From an uncultured SAR86 cluster bacterium (lineage in GTDB: Bacteria; Pseudomonadota; Gammaproteobacteria; Magnimaribacterales; TMED112): a stretch of 39,594 bases of DNA. The stretch is from assembly GCA_902526535.1 (NCBI GenBank), contig CABZLG010000007.1, positions 1 to 39,594 on the forward strand. Reading direction: 5' to 3'. A program made the position numbers and the translations under genes. The notes under the pieces are model-generated. The model ran no database searches. It saw only the letters and a list, made by a program, of their open reading frames with translations, and was not told the origin of the DNA. Of this stretch, positions 14,795-24,240 are shown one piece after another. The number at the start of each line of letters is the position of its first letter. The first letter of the stretch is position 1.

Positions 14795-16462
14795 ATGAGC
14801 CAAACATTTCCAACTACAAAACAAAATTTAAAAGCTGCTTTTGAACAATTAAGAAAAAATCTTCCATTACTTGAATTAGGTGAAAGAGAAATAAATGGAT
14901 GCAAAATGAATCATTTTGTAAATGCGCCTAAAAGCTCAAGAGAAATGTATGATTTAGTTCAAATGCTTCATGGTGACTTTCCATTTGTTCACGAAGCTGG
15001 GAAAGAATTATATTTAAGTGAAGTACTTTCAAAAGCTAAATCTCTAGCAAATACATTACATAAAAAAGGCATTAAAGCGAATGACTCTATTGGAATAAGC
15101 ATGCAAAACTGCACTGAATGGATAATCGCTTATTTAGGTATAACTGGTTTAGGGGCAACATGTGTACCTTTTAATTCGTGGTGGAAAGAAAACGAGTTAA
15201 ATTATGGAATTGATCACAGCGAATGTAAATTAATATTTGTAGACAAAAAAAGACATGAATACGTCAAAAATCTTAGAGTTCAAATTGTTGTTAATGGTTC
15301 AGAGAATATTGAGGGCACGGAAAATTTTAGTGATTATTTAGCTGAATCTTCAGAAAAATGGCCTGATACTAAATCCAAGGATGAGGATTTAGCAGTACTT
15401 CTCTATACATCAGGCAGCACTGGGCTACCAAAAGGCGTCATGTTAACTCACTTGGCTATCATTAATGGTCTTTTAGGCTTTTATACTTTTGGTGCCTTAA
15501 GAGCTCAAATACATGATGAGCAGCTACTTAATGTAGATAATGGCTCCATTATTATTAATGTTCCACTTTTTCACGTAACAGGATTAATAAGTATGTTTCT
15601 TCTTTCATTATTGGGTAAAAGAAAACTAATTCTTATGTATAAATGGGATGCAGACGAAGCAATTAAATTAATAAAAGATCACAAGGTAACAAATATTTCA
15701 GGTGTCCCAACACAATCGTGGGATCTAATTAATCATCCTGATGTCAATAAGGATGATTTAAGTTCACTTGTAGACATTGGTGCTGGTGGAGCTGCAAGAC
15801 CTGAGGATCAAGTAAAAGAATTAGATGATAAATTTAAAATTCCTCTTACTTTTGCCTGGGGAATGACGGAAACTACTGCACTTGGTACCATAAATAGAGG
15901 ACAAGATTATCTCGATAGACCTAATAGTTCTGGTTTATCAATACCAGACTTAACGGAGATCGCAATTATTGATGATGACTGGAAGTTCCTACCAACAGGA
16001 GAAATTGGAGAAATAATTTTTAAGTCACCATCGAACACAAAAGGATATCTCAAGAACAAAGAAGAAACAAAAAAGACAATTCAAAATGGATGGCTTAAAA
16101 CTGGTGATCTAGGTTACCTAGATGAAGATGGATATCTTTATATTATCGATAGAAAGAAGGCATTAATAATAAGAGGTGGAGAGAATATATCTTGTCTAGA
16201 AGTTGAAAATGCCCTTGATAAGCATTCTAAAATTATTGAATCTTGTGTTTGTGGGATAGAAGATCAAAAGTTCGGTGAAATTGTAGGTGCCTATATTTTT
16301 TGCTCCTCCAAAGTAAATAAAGATGAAGTGAAAGCATTTCTCAAAGGAAAAATTGCAGATTATAAAATTCCTGAAATAATTGTATTTAGTGATTCTGCTC
16401 TACCTAGAATTGCATCTCAAAAATTAGATAGGGTTGGTGTAAAGAACCTTCTTTCATCCTAA
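14795..16462 (+). CDS. AMP-dependent acyl-CoA synthetase/ligase
   Basis: A 555-residue adenylate-forming enzyme that activates a carboxylic acid with ATP and transfers it to CoA. The phosphate-binding loop YTSGSTGLPKG is at residues 204-214. FHVTGL, the adenine-binding FAWGMTET, KTGDLGYLDEDGYLYI and the hinge DRKKALIIRGGENIS complete the ANL superfamily motifs. The C-terminal catalytic lysine region is present near ASQKLDR. The fatty or other acid substrate is not readable from sequence. It has no ribosome binding site and ends 24 bases before the PhoB-like gene, so read-through transcription into phoBR is possible. Confidence 0.92.
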   Translation: MSQTFPTTKQNLKAAFEQLRKNLPLLELGEREINGCKMNHFVNAPKSSREMYDLVQMLHGDFPFVHEAGKELYLSEVLSKAKSLANTLHKKGIKANDSIGISMQNCTEWIIAYLGITGLGATCVPFNSWWKENELNYGIDHSECKLIFVDKKRHEYVKNLRVQIVVNGSENIEGTENFSDYLAESSEKWPDTKSKDEDLAVLLYTSGSTGLPKGVMLTHLAIINGLLGFYTFGALRAQIHDEQLLNVDNGSIIINVPLFHVTGLISMFLLSLLGKRKLILMYKWDADEAIKLIKDHKVTNISGVPTQSWDLINHPDVNKDDLSSLVDIGAGGAARPEDQVKELDDKFKIPLTFAWGMTETTALGTINRGQDYLDRPNSSGLSIPDLTEIAIIDDDWKFLPTGEIGEIIFKSPSNTKGYLKNKEETKKTIQNGWLKTGDLGYLDEDGYLYIIDRKKALIIRGGENISCLEVENALDKHSKIIESCVCGIEDQKFGEIVGAYIFCSSKVNKDEVKAFLKGKIADYKIPEIIVFSDSALPRIASQKLDRVGVKNLLSS

Positions 16463-16486
16463 TTATTTTTAAGTTAAATTAGCAAA

Positions 16487-17173
16487 GTGAGCCAAAAGAT
16501 TTATATAGTCGAAGATGAACCCGATATTCGAGAAACATTAATATATAATTTTTCAAATGAGGGCTTCAAGGTTTTTACAGCTCCAAATGGTGAGGAAGCT
16601 CTCTCAAATATAAAGAAAATTTTACCTGACGTTTTGATACTAGACATAATGTTACCAGGTGTATCAGGGCTTGATGTTTGTAAGTCTATCAGAGCAGATG
16701 AAGATATTAAAGATATCTCAATTATTATGCTTACTGCGAAAGGTGAAGAAATTGATAGGGTTATTGGTTTTGAGCTTGGTGCAGATGACTATGTTACGAA
16801 ACCATTTAGTGTCAGAGAACTTATTCTTAGAGTTAAAGTTTTACTTAAAAAACAAAACGAATCTTTAGCTGCAAATAAATTAGTAACATTCGGTCCAATT
16901 CGCATAGATTTAGATGCTCATGAACTTAAAATAAATGATAAAGAAATCGTTTTAACTGCACTGGAATTTAAATTATTACAACATCTTGTTAAAAGAAAGG
17001 GCAGAGTTCAGACAAGAGAACAATTACTAGGTGATGTATGGGGATACAGCGCAGAAGTCACAACAAGAACTGTTGATACACATATAAAAAGATTAAGAGA
17101 AAAATTAGGCACTACATCAGACTATATTCAAACGATTAGAGGTGTGGGATATAGATTTACTAATGTTGATTAA
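16487..17173 (+). CDS. phoB: OmpR/PhoB family response regulator
   Basis: A 228-residue two-domain regulator. The receiver domain has acidic E9-D10-E11, the phosphoacceptor D53 in LILDIMLPG, T/S in IIMLTAKGEE and K in DYVTKPFS. A winged-helix DNA-binding domain follows, ending in TVDTHIKRLREKLG and TIRGVGYRF. Receiver wording (TAKGEEIDRVIGFELGADDYVTKPF) is closer to PhoB than to other OmpR paralogues I remember, and the paired kinase and nearby phosphate genes agree. The start is GTG at 16487 with no clear ribosome binding site. The stop overlaps the kinase start as TAATG. Assignment to phosphate control is strong but inferred. Confidence 0.85.
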   Translation: MSQKIYIVEDEPDIRETLIYNFSNEGFKVFTAPNGEEALSNIKKILPDVLILDIMLPGVSGLDVCKSIRADEDIKDISIIMLTAKGEEIDRVIGFELGADDYVTKPFSVRELILRVKVLLKKQNESLAANKLVTFGPIRIDLDAHELKINDKEIVLTALEFKLLQHLVKRKGRVQTREQLLGDVWGYSAEVTTRTVDTHIKRLREKLGTTSDYIQTIRGVGYRFTNVD

Positions 17174-18945
17174 TGCTTAACATTTTACAAAAAATAAAAA
17201 TATCAAGAATTTTTCTTCTTTCCTTATCTTTTTTAATATTTATCATTTTTATTGTTTCGACAATTTTTTCTTCATTTATATATAACAACTCAAGAGCTCA
17301 ATTAGTAGAATCACTTTACATGCAAGCTAAATCAATTGATCAGCTTCTACCAAGTTTTAAGCAGGACTTTGAATATAGTTATGACCTTATTGCAGATAAT
17401 CTGTCTGTTTCAGATACAAAGCAAAATGAACTTAGAGTGACGATTATTGACGGAAATTGGGATGTAATTGGTGACTCTGAAGTTTCAGCTGATGAACTAG
17501 TTAATGTAGAAAAACATTCACCAGAAAATAGAATTGAAATAAAAAATGCTCTGACTAATAAATTTGGTACTGCAACAAGAACTAGTGAAACTACAGGACA
17601 AGATCTAATCTACCTTGCTATATTAAGAAACAGCGACGATCTGACTGAGGGTGTTATAAGAGTTGCAATGCCTTTCAACATTTATACATCCTTTTTTAAT
17701 TTTTTTATTTATCCATTTATTTTATTGTTTGTATTAGCAATCGTATCCTCAAGCATCATGACATACAGTGTGGAAAGTAATATTAGACGGGATTTAACAA
17801 AACTTCTTAAAAATACAGAAAGGGCAATTAAAGGCAAACCAATTAAAACTTCTTTAACATCTGATACACAAATTGAAGGACTTTCTAAAGCAGTAGGTGA
17901 TATTTCCATTCGATTAAGTTCAGAAATTGATCAGGCTATGGATCAAAGAACTCAATTTGGTACAGTTTTAGATAGCATTAATCAGGGAGTAATTATATTT
18001 AGTAAAAACTTTAAAGTTAGATTCACGAATGATATAGCTTTAGAAATGTTTGGTAAACATCAATTTTTTTTAGGAGAAAAGATAAAATCAAAAAAATTAT
18101 CAGTAATAAATAAAATTTTGAAAGATGCAAAGAAGAATCTTTCATCTGAAGATAATCTTGATATTAAAGTAAAAGGAGAAGATAGAAACTATTTATTGAC
18201 TGCTACCAAAATGGAAACAACAAACGAATTGATTCTTGTTATAAATGATATTTCATCAATGAGAAAGTTAGAAGATCTTAGAAAACAGTTTGTTACAGAC
18301 GTATCCCATGAAATAAAAACTCCTATATCTGTTATTAGAGCAGGCTCTGAAACACTTTATTCAGGAGCAATTAATGATGAGAGGGTTTCAAATAAGTTTT
18401 TAAAATCAATTTTAGACAACTCTGAACGATTGAGTGAAATGGTTGATGATCTAATGGAGTTGGAAAAGATTGAGTTTGGTGGTTTAGTTTTAAATAAGGA
18501 AAAATTTAATGTTAATAATGAAATCCAACTTATTTTTGATGCCCAGCAAGCATTATTAGTAGACAAAAAGTTATCATTTAATAACTATATTGGTAAAGAT
18601 ATTTTTCTTAATACTGATAAAGAATCCTTCAGAACAGTCTTCTCAAATCTTATTAATAACAGTATTAAATATTCAAAACCTGGAGGTTTTATAAATTTAA
18701 CGGCTCTTAATAACAGTGAAGAAATAACAATTAAAATTGAAGATAATGGTCATGGTATTGAGAAACAACATTTAGATAAAATTTTTAATAGATTTTATAG
18801 GACTTCAAAAGCCAGAGCACATACAAAAGGAACAGGACTAGGTTTATCTCTAGTGAAACAATTAATTTCAAGAATGTATGGTGAAGTAAGAGTTGAATCA
18901 AAAGTATCTAAAGGAACATCTTTCTTTGTAAGCATTCCACATTAA
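17173..18945 (+). CDS. phoR: PhoR-like sensor histidine kinase
   Basis: A 590-residue membrane kinase that should phosphorylate the upstream regulator. Transmembrane segments at about 11-36 and 172-199 enclose an extracytoplasmic sensor region of roughly 130 residues. A HAMP-like linker and a PAS-like segment (about 255-360, starting TVLDSINQGVIIF) follow. The phosphoacceptor is H379 in FVTDVSHEIKTPISV. ATP-binding boxes are NLINNSIKYS, IEDNGHGI, FNRFYRT and KGTGLGLSLVKQL. E. coli PhoR lacks a large outside domain, whereas this layout resembles Bacillus-type PhoR, so the sensed signal may differ. It is followed after 16 bases by gspC on the same strand. Confidence 0.83.
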   Translation: MLNILQKIKISRIFLLSLSFLIFIIFIVSTIFSSFIYNNSRAQLVESLYMQAKSIDQLLPSFKQDFEYSYDLIADNLSVSDTKQNELRVTIIDGNWDVIGDSEVSADELVNVEKHSPENRIEIKNALTNKFGTATRTSETTGQDLIYLAILRNSDDLTEGVIRVAMPFNIYTSFFNFFIYPFILLFVLAIVSSSIMTYSVESNIRRDLTKLLKNTERAIKGKPIKTSLTSDTQIEGLSKAVGDISIRLSSEIDQAMDQRTQFGTVLDSINQGVIIFSKNFKVRFTNDIALEMFGKHQFFLGEKIKSKKLSVINKILKDAKKNLSSEDNLDIKVKGEDRNYLLTATKMETTNELILVINDISSMRKLEDLRKQFVTDVSHEIKTPISVIRAGSETLYSGAINDERVSNKFLKSILDNSERLSEMVDDLMELEKIEFGGLVLNKEKFNVNNEIQLIFDAQQALLVDKKLSFNNYIGKDIFLNTDKESFRTVFSNLINNSIKYSKPGGFINLTALNNSEEITIKIEDNGHGIEKQHLDKIFNRFYRTSKARAHTKGTGLGLSLVKQLISRMYGEVRVESKVSKGTSFFVSIPH

Positions 18946-18961
18946 TTGTAAAATTTACCAA

Positions 18962-19387
18962 ATGAATAAATGGGATCTGCTAAGGGTATTTTTAATGTCC
19001 TTACTCTTACTACTGTTATTGTCTTTTTACTATGTCCAGGGTTTTTTTAATTTTAATTATGCAGATATTAATGAAGAATTGCCTAAACCAATAATTTCAG
19101 ACAAATCTTTTGAGGAGTTTAAACCAAGTGAGGTTGATGTTAGTACAGCAAACAAATCTAATTTAGGTTTTGAACTTGTGGGTATTAGAGGAAATAATCC
19201 AGAAAGTACGATAATTATTCTTGAAAGAGATAATTATCGATTAGTTGAACAAGGACAAAATATAAGCTCAAGCATAATTTTTTCTCATATTGATGGTTCA
19301 AGAGCTTATTTTTTTGATGGACAAACCTATACATTTTTAGACATAATTGGAACAGAGACCTCTTTTAATAAAAACAGGATTAACTAA
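18962..19387 (+). CDS. gspC: type II secretion protein GspC (short form)
   Basis: A 141-residue inner-membrane clamp protein that links the secretin to the inner-membrane platform. It has a single hydrophobic segment at about residues 9-27 and a homology-region-like domain near 67-130 (FELVGIRGNNPESTIIILERDNYRLVEQG in broken form: GIRGNN, AIIIL-type strand, LVEQGQNI). It ends without a PDZ or coiled-coil module, so it is shorter than E. coli or Vibrio GspC. It stands 16 bases after phoR and three bases before gspD, which secures the assignment more than its sequence does. Confidence 0.82.
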   Translation: MNKWDLLRVFLMSLLLLLLLSFYYVQGFFNFNYADINEELPKPIISDKSFEEFKPSEVDVSTANKSNLGFELVGIRGNNPESTIIILERDNYRLVEQGQNISSSIIFSHIDGSRAYFFDGQTYTFLDIIGTETSFNKNRIN

Positions 19388-19390
19388 ACA

Positions 19391-21208
19391 ATGAAAAAAA
19401 TATTTTATATATTGTCTCTATCTTTATTTTTAATAAGCCAAGAGCAAAATATTTTTTATAAGGATGCTGATGTAAAAACATTTGCCCAAGATATTGCATT
19501 GCTAACTGATAAAACAGTTATTTTAGACCCAAGAGTTAAAGGCACTATCTCAGTTTATTCAGAATCCTCTCTGAATAAAGAATCTATATGGGAGGTATTT
19601 GTTTCGACTATGGAAGTTCAAGGCTATAGTGTATTAAAAGATGGTGACATTTTTAAAATAATTCCAGCTCAAGAAGGCATTAAAAATTTTAATGAAAACA
19701 ATGAACTTCCTGGTTCAATTGATACTCAAATAGTGACAGTAAATTATTCAAGTGCAAAAGATATAGTCAATGCAGTTAAACCGTTAGTAGGTGTCCGTTC
19801 TTATATCGTAGCTTTAAATAATGATAGAGAAATTTTAGTGTCTGATGATCTTGAGAATGTAATCAGAGTTGTAGAAATAATTAAAAACTTAGACAGTGAA
19901 TTAGACACTATGATTTCTGATCTTAAACTTGAAAATTTATCCTCTATAGAAGCATTAAGAATAATAAATTCTTTAAAATCTGATCCGAATAATAAACTTG
20001 ACAAATTGGGTGTTGCTACATTTCAAGGTTCAAATAAATTAATCTTTAGTGGTCCGAGTAATATTATCAATAGAGTAATTGAAATGTTACAAAAGATTGA
20101 TATTGATAATAGGCTTGAGGAGAATACAAAAGTTATTTATCTAAACTACTCAAAAGCAGAGGATATACTTAAGATTTTAAATGATGTATCAGGATCTTTT
20201 AATCAAGAGCAAAATTTTGATTACAAGACAGTAATAACTTCACATAATGAAACAAACTCGATAATTATTAGATCAAGTCCGCAATCCATAAAAACACTAA
20301 CCTCTATTGTTTCTCAGCTTGATATAAGAAGACCACAAGTTCTTGTTGAGGCAATTATAGTCGAAATATCTGAATCAATAGCAAGGTCTCTTGGAGTTGA
20401 CACAATCTACTCTGGTAGTAGTGAAGGCGATAAACCAATAGCTTTAACAAGATTTCCAAATAGCAATAGTCCCGATTTGTTGTCTTTATTAGGGGCCGCT
20501 GATTCAGATTCAGATTCTGTAACAAACTTTAATGCTACTTCTTCATTATTAGGTACCGCAGGTTTAGTGGCAGGACTAGGAAATACATTAAATGGCGAGG
20601 ATAATTTTGCTGTTTTACTCTCACTGTTAAGAGAAGATCAGGATTCAAATATTCTTTCTACTCCCTCAGTTGTAGCTCTTGATAATGAGGAAGCGTCACT
20701 ATTAGTAGGACAAGAAATACCTATTACTACAGGTGAATCATTAGGTTCAAATAACCTTACACCATTTAGAACTACGTCTAGAGAAGAAATTGGAGTTAAG
20801 CTTGAAATAAAGCCTCAGATAAATGAATCTGACTCAGTAGCATTATTTATCAGACAGGAAGTCTCAAGTATAGCTGGATCACAACTACCCAACTCAACAG
20901 ATTTAATAACTAATAAAAGAGAAATAGAAAGCACAATTCTTGCAGATGACAGGGAAATTATAGTCTTAGGTGGTCTGATTAATGAAGATGTTCAAGAATC
21001 AGTTAATAAAGTCCCTTTACTAGGTGATATTCCTATTGTTGGAGGACTATTTAGATCTTCAGCAAAATCTGTACAAAAAAGAAATCTTATGGTGTTCTTA
21101 AGGCCAACAATCCTTAGAGATTCTGTTACAACTAAAGATCTTTCGCAAGAGAAATTTAACTTGATTAGGGCTAAGCAAATATTTCAAGAATCCTTATTAG
21201 AAAATTAA
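19391..21208 (+). CDS. gspD: type II secretion secretin GspD
   Basis: Outer-membrane secretin of 605 residues forming the exit channel of the type II system. A signal peptide (about 1-16) precedes an N0 domain (about 20-95, FYKDADVKTFAQDIA) and N1-N3 repeats with the pattern VIYLNYSKAEDILKIL. The C-terminal secretin domain is marked by VEAIIVEIS, a Gly/Ser-rich hairpin segment and LLVGQEIPITTG. VLGGLINEDVQESVNKVPLLGDIPIVGGLF and MVFLRPTI follow (quoted in parts: VPLLGDIPIVGGLF). A small Asp-Ser repeat from three GATTCA-like hexamers sits near base 20504. Only one base separates it from gspE. Confidence 0.96.
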   Translation: MKKIFYILSLSLFLISQEQNIFYKDADVKTFAQDIALLTDKTVILDPRVKGTISVYSESSLNKESIWEVFVSTMEVQGYSVLKDGDIFKIIPAQEGIKNFNENNELPGSIDTQIVTVNYSSAKDIVNAVKPLVGVRSYIVALNNDREILVSDDLENVIRVVEIIKNLDSELDTMISDLKLENLSSIEALRIINSLKSDPNNKLDKLGVATFQGSNKLIFSGPSNIINRVIEMLQKIDIDNRLEENTKVIYLNYSKAEDILKILNDVSGSFNQEQNFDYKTVITSHNETNSIIIRSSPQSIKTLTSIVSQLDIRRPQVLVEAIIVEISESIARSLGVDTIYSGSSEGDKPIALTRFPNSNSPDLLSLLGAADSDSDSVTNFNATSSLLGTAGLVAGLGNTLNGEDNFAVLLSLLREDQDSNILSTPSVVALDNEEASLLVGQEIPITTGESLGSNNLTPFRTTSREEIGVKLEIKPQINESDSVALFIRQEVSSIAGSQLPNSTDLITNKREIESTILADDREIIVLGGLINEDVQESVNKVPLLGDIPIVGGLFRSSAKSVQKRNLMVFLRPTILRDSVTTKDLSQEKFNLIRAKQIFQESLLEN

Positions 21209-21209
21209 A

Positions 21210-22658
21210 ATGGAACTAGTTCTTCCTTATGCATTTTGCAAATTACATGGAATTGCTTTAGTAAATAATAAAAAAGTGTCTACTCTTCATTATTCTGGTG
21301 AGCTTAACCCAAAAATAATTTCAAATATTCAGCACTTATTCAACGAAAAGATAGAAACTAAAAATCATCAAATTAATGATTTTGAATCTTTTTTAACTGA
21401 AATTTACTCAGATAAATCATCTGATTATAACTTAGATAATTTAGATCAATTAAATTTAGAAAATCTTGCTAACTCAATCCAACCGTCTGATGACCTTTTG
21501 GATGATAAAAATAAAGGTCCAATAATTAAACTTATTAATGCAACGATAACAAGAGCTATCAAAGCTAGAGCTTCTGATATACATTTAGAGCCATTTGAAA
21601 ATAACTTAACCATAAGATTTCGTGTTGATGGTGTTTTGAAAGAGGTCCTTAAGTATCAAAAGAACATAACCCAAATGATAATTTCAAGAATAAAGATCAT
21701 GTCTAATCTTGACATTTCAGAACGTCGTTTACCTCAAGATGGAAGAATTTCAATAAATATTGGGAAAAAAGAAGTTGATTTAAGAGTTTCAACATTACCT
21801 TCTTCATTTGGTGAGAGGGTAGTTTTAAGAATACTAGAAAAGGATAAATCTCATGTAGAACTTGGAAATTTGGGATTTTCTAATGATATTCAAACAAAAT
21901 TTAAAAATGCATTATCAAAAAATGAGGGGATCATTTTAGTTACTGGACCAACAGGTTCTGGAAAAACCACCACTCTTTATTCAGGTCTTAAAAATATTTC
22001 TGATAGATCTCAAAATATTTTAACTATTGAAGACCCAGTTGAATATGCTCTCAATGGAATTGGTCAAACACAAGTAAATAGCAAAACCGGTTTGACGTTC
22101 GCTAAAGGTCTTAGAGCTATTTTAAGACAAGATCCTGACGTAGTAATGGTAGGAGAAATAAGAGATAAAGAAACAGCTGATATCGCTATTCAAGCAAGCT
22201 TAACAGGGCATCTAGTACTTTCAACAGTACACACAAATAGTGCTGTAAATGCAATTACTAGATTAAGAGATATGGGAATTGAACCATACTTACTATCTTC
22301 AAGTCTGTTATTTGTCTTATCACAGAGATTGGTTAGAAGATTATGTGTAAAGTGTAAAAAACCTGATAATGACCAAAAATCAATAAAATTAATGAAAAGC
22401 AATAATATTAAAGGTGAAATCTTTAAGCCGGTTGGTTGTAAGCATTGTGATGATACAGGATATAGTGGACGTCTAAGTATTGGTGAGTGCATCGTTGTAG
22501 ATGAAAAAATAAATGAACTTATCTACAAACAAGCATCAGAGGCAGAAATCACTGACTATGTTTTTAAAAATAATAAAAAAATCTTTTTAAATGGTCTTGA
22601 AGCTGTAATAGCAGGTGAGACATCAATAACAGAAATACTTAGGGTTTCACAAGAATAA
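21210..22658 (+). CDS. gspE: type II secretion ATPase GspE
   Basis: A 482-residue cytoplasmic secretion ATPase that powers pseudopilus assembly. Walker A GPTGSGKT is at 246-253. The Asp box and Walker B are in TIEDPVEY and VVMVGEIRDKETADIA, with the His box LSTVHTN. The four-cysteine zinc motif has C379 and C382 (CVKC) and C410 and C413 (CKHC). ASDIHLEP near 121-128 is the family N2 motif. The TAA overlaps the gspF ATG as TAATG, so translation is coupled. Confidence 0.97.
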   Translation: MELVLPYAFCKLHGIALVNNKKVSTLHYSGELNPKIISNIQHLFNEKIETKNHQINDFESFLTEIYSDKSSDYNLDNLDQLNLENLANSIQPSDDLLDDKNKGPIIKLINATITRAIKARASDIHLEPFENNLTIRFRVDGVLKEVLKYQKNITQMIISRIKIMSNLDISERRLPQDGRISINIGKKEVDLRVSTLPSSFGERVVLRILEKDKSHVELGNLGFSNDIQTKFKNALSKNEGIILVTGPTGSGKTTTLYSGLKNISDRSQNILTIEDPVEYALNGIGQTQVNSKTGLTFAKGLRAILRQDPDVVMVGEIRDKETADIAIQASLTGHLVLSTVHTNSAVNAITRLRDMGIEPYLLSSSLLFVLSQRLVRRLCVKCKKPDNDQKSIKLMKSNNIKGEIFKPVGCKHCDDTGYSGRLSIGECIVVDEKINELIYKQASEAEITDYVFKNNKKIFLNGLEAVIAGETSITEILRVSQE

Positions 22659-23854
22659 TGGCAACCTATAGATATCAAGCATTTGATAAAAATGAGAATA
22701 AAGTTAAAGGATTTATAACAGCTGATAGTAAATCGGATGCAATTAACCAGCTTCAACTTAAAGAATTAAATCCCTCAACAATAAATGAAGCTGCAAAAGA
22801 AAAATCAAACCTAAAAATATCTAAAAAAGATTTATCTATTTTTACTAAACAAGTTTCAGCATTATTAAGCTCTGGAACACCAATTGAAAAAACTTTAGAA
22901 ATAGTTAGCAATCAAACTATTAAAGATAAATTTTCACAAATACTTCATGCTATCAATGAAGAATTAAAGCAAGGAAAATGTTTGAGTGATTGTATGAAAG
23001 GCTATCCAAGAGTATTTGATTCTGTATATTGCTCCACAGTATTTGCTGGTGAAACATCCGCATCACTCTCCACAGTTTTTAAAGACTTATCAGATTATTT
23101 AGATAAAGAAATAAAGATTAGATCTCAAGTAATTGGAGCACTTACATATCCAGCTATTATTTTCTCAGTCTCTATAGTTGTTATTTATGCATTACTAAGC
23201 TTTGTACTTCCTCAAGTGGTAGATCAGTTTATTTCATCGAATGTATCCTTACCTGCATTAACAACTGCTTTACTATATTTATCTGATATATTTCCGGCAA
23301 TACTTATTTTAGTGTTATTAATTTTTTTAGGACCTATTTATCTTGTAAATTCAAATTGGCTAAGCCTTAAGAGAAAACTAGATATATCAAAGATTTTTTT
23401 GAATATTCCTTTCTTTGGCAAAATAATTTTATTCGATCAAACTGCTAGGTTTTGTTCATCAATGCATCTCATGACAAAGGCTGGTTTAAATACTATTGAA
23501 AGTTTAAATATAGCTAAGGAATCATTTAATAATCTTTATCTACGTTTAGAGCTTGATGTAATTGAAAATAGAGTCATTTCCGGTAGTTCATTAAGTCAAT
23601 CTTTTTCGGAATCTAAAGTCTTTCCTAGAGTTTTTGTTCAGTTACTAATTTCAGGTGATATGGGCGGGAAAGTTAGTGAAATGTTTGAAAAAATTAAGAA
23701 CTATTTAGACCAAGAAGTTGAGAGCGTAAGAAACATAATGTTAACTTTTTTACAGCCTTCAATTATTTTAGTAATGGGTGTGTTTGTTTTATTAATTGTT
23801 CTGTCCATAATGTTACCATTACTTCAAATGAATAATTTAATTTTTAATTTATGA
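22658..23854 (+). CDS. gspF: type II secretion inner-membrane protein GspF
   Basis: A 398-residue polytopic platform protein. It opens with the standard YRYQAFDKNENKVKGFI. Two repeated GspF domains follow (about 60-190 and 265-390), marked by FTKQVSALLSSGTPIEKTL and FCSSMHLMTKAGLNTIESL. Hydrophobic segments lie near 162-188, 212-230 and 365-390. Nearly full family length. It overlaps gspG by four bases (ATGA). Confidence 0.96.
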   Translation: MATYRYQAFDKNENKVKGFITADSKSDAINQLQLKELNPSTINEAAKEKSNLKISKKDLSIFTKQVSALLSSGTPIEKTLEIVSNQTIKDKFSQILHAINEELKQGKCLSDCMKGYPRVFDSVYCSTVFAGETSASLSTVFKDLSDYLDKEIKIRSQVIGALTYPAIIFSVSIVVIYALLSFVLPQVVDQFISSNVSLPALTTALLYLSDIFPAILILVLLIFLGPIYLVNSNWLSLKRKLDISKIFLNIPFFGKIILFDQTARFCSSMHLMTKAGLNTIESLNIAKESFNNLYLRLELDVIENRVISGSSLSQSFSESKVFPRVFVQLLISGDMGGKVSEMFEKIKNYLDQEVESVRNIMLTFLQPSIILVMGVFVLLIVLSIMLPLLQMNNLIFNL

Positions 23855-24240
23855 AAAAAATTCTCAAATCTGGTTTTACTTTATTGGAACTATTGATAGT
23901 CATTGTAATATTAGGTCTTCTAGTTTCTTTAGTATCAATTAATGTTTTGCCAACCTTAAGCAAGGCTTATTCTGAAACCGCCAAGGTAGATATATCAAGG
24001 ATAGAACAGGCACTAGTAATGTATAAGATAAATGAGGGTAATTATCCATCTGAAGATGAGGGTATTTCAAAATTAGTGGAAGGTGGATATCTTAATAAAA
24101 TTCCAAAAGATCCATGGGGTAATGAGTACTTTTATAAACCTCCACAAAATGCATCTAGCTATGAAGTTTACTCTCTTGGAGCCGATGCTAAAGAGGGTGG
24201 TGATGGTGAAAATGCAGATATTAGTAGCATCACTAAATAA
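23851..24240 (+). CDS. gspG: major pseudopilin GspG
   Basis: A 129-residue pseudopilin. The prepilin peptide ends at G8, the mature protein starts with F9, and E13 is the +5 glutamate (GFTLLELLIV). The C-terminal part has the typical DPWGNEYFYKPP and SLGADAKEGGDGENADI, the calcium-binding end of major pseudopilins. No prepilin peptidase gene (gspO/pilD) is in the window, so processing depends on one encoded elsewhere. It overlaps gspF by 4 bases and gspH by 29. Confidence 0.97.
   Translation: MKKILKSGFTLLELLIVIVILGLLVSLVSINVLPTLSKAYSETAKVDISRIEQALVMYKINEGNYPSEDEGISKLVEGGYLNKIPKDPWGNEYFYKPPQNASSYEVYSLGADAKEGGDGENADISSITK

Noticed and set aside
14762-14824. Longer start for the AlgH-like gene.
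   Set aside because: It would overlap the start of the divergent acyl-CoA synthetase and add residues not typical of the family.
16451-16468. CTTTCAT-CCTA-ATTATTT before phoB, considered as an autoregulatory Pho box.
   Set aside because: The first half matches 6 of 7 but the second half does not match; too weak in such an A+T-rich context.
20500-20521. Three GATTCA-like hexamers within gspD, considered as a repeat element.
   Set aside because: They encode a short Asp-Ser run in a variable loop of the secretin; too short to be anything but local slippage.
24083-24211. Longer start for the GspH gene inside gspG.
   Set aside because: It would place about 43 unrelated residues before the prepilin leader; the ATG at 24212 gives a normal leader and cleavage site.
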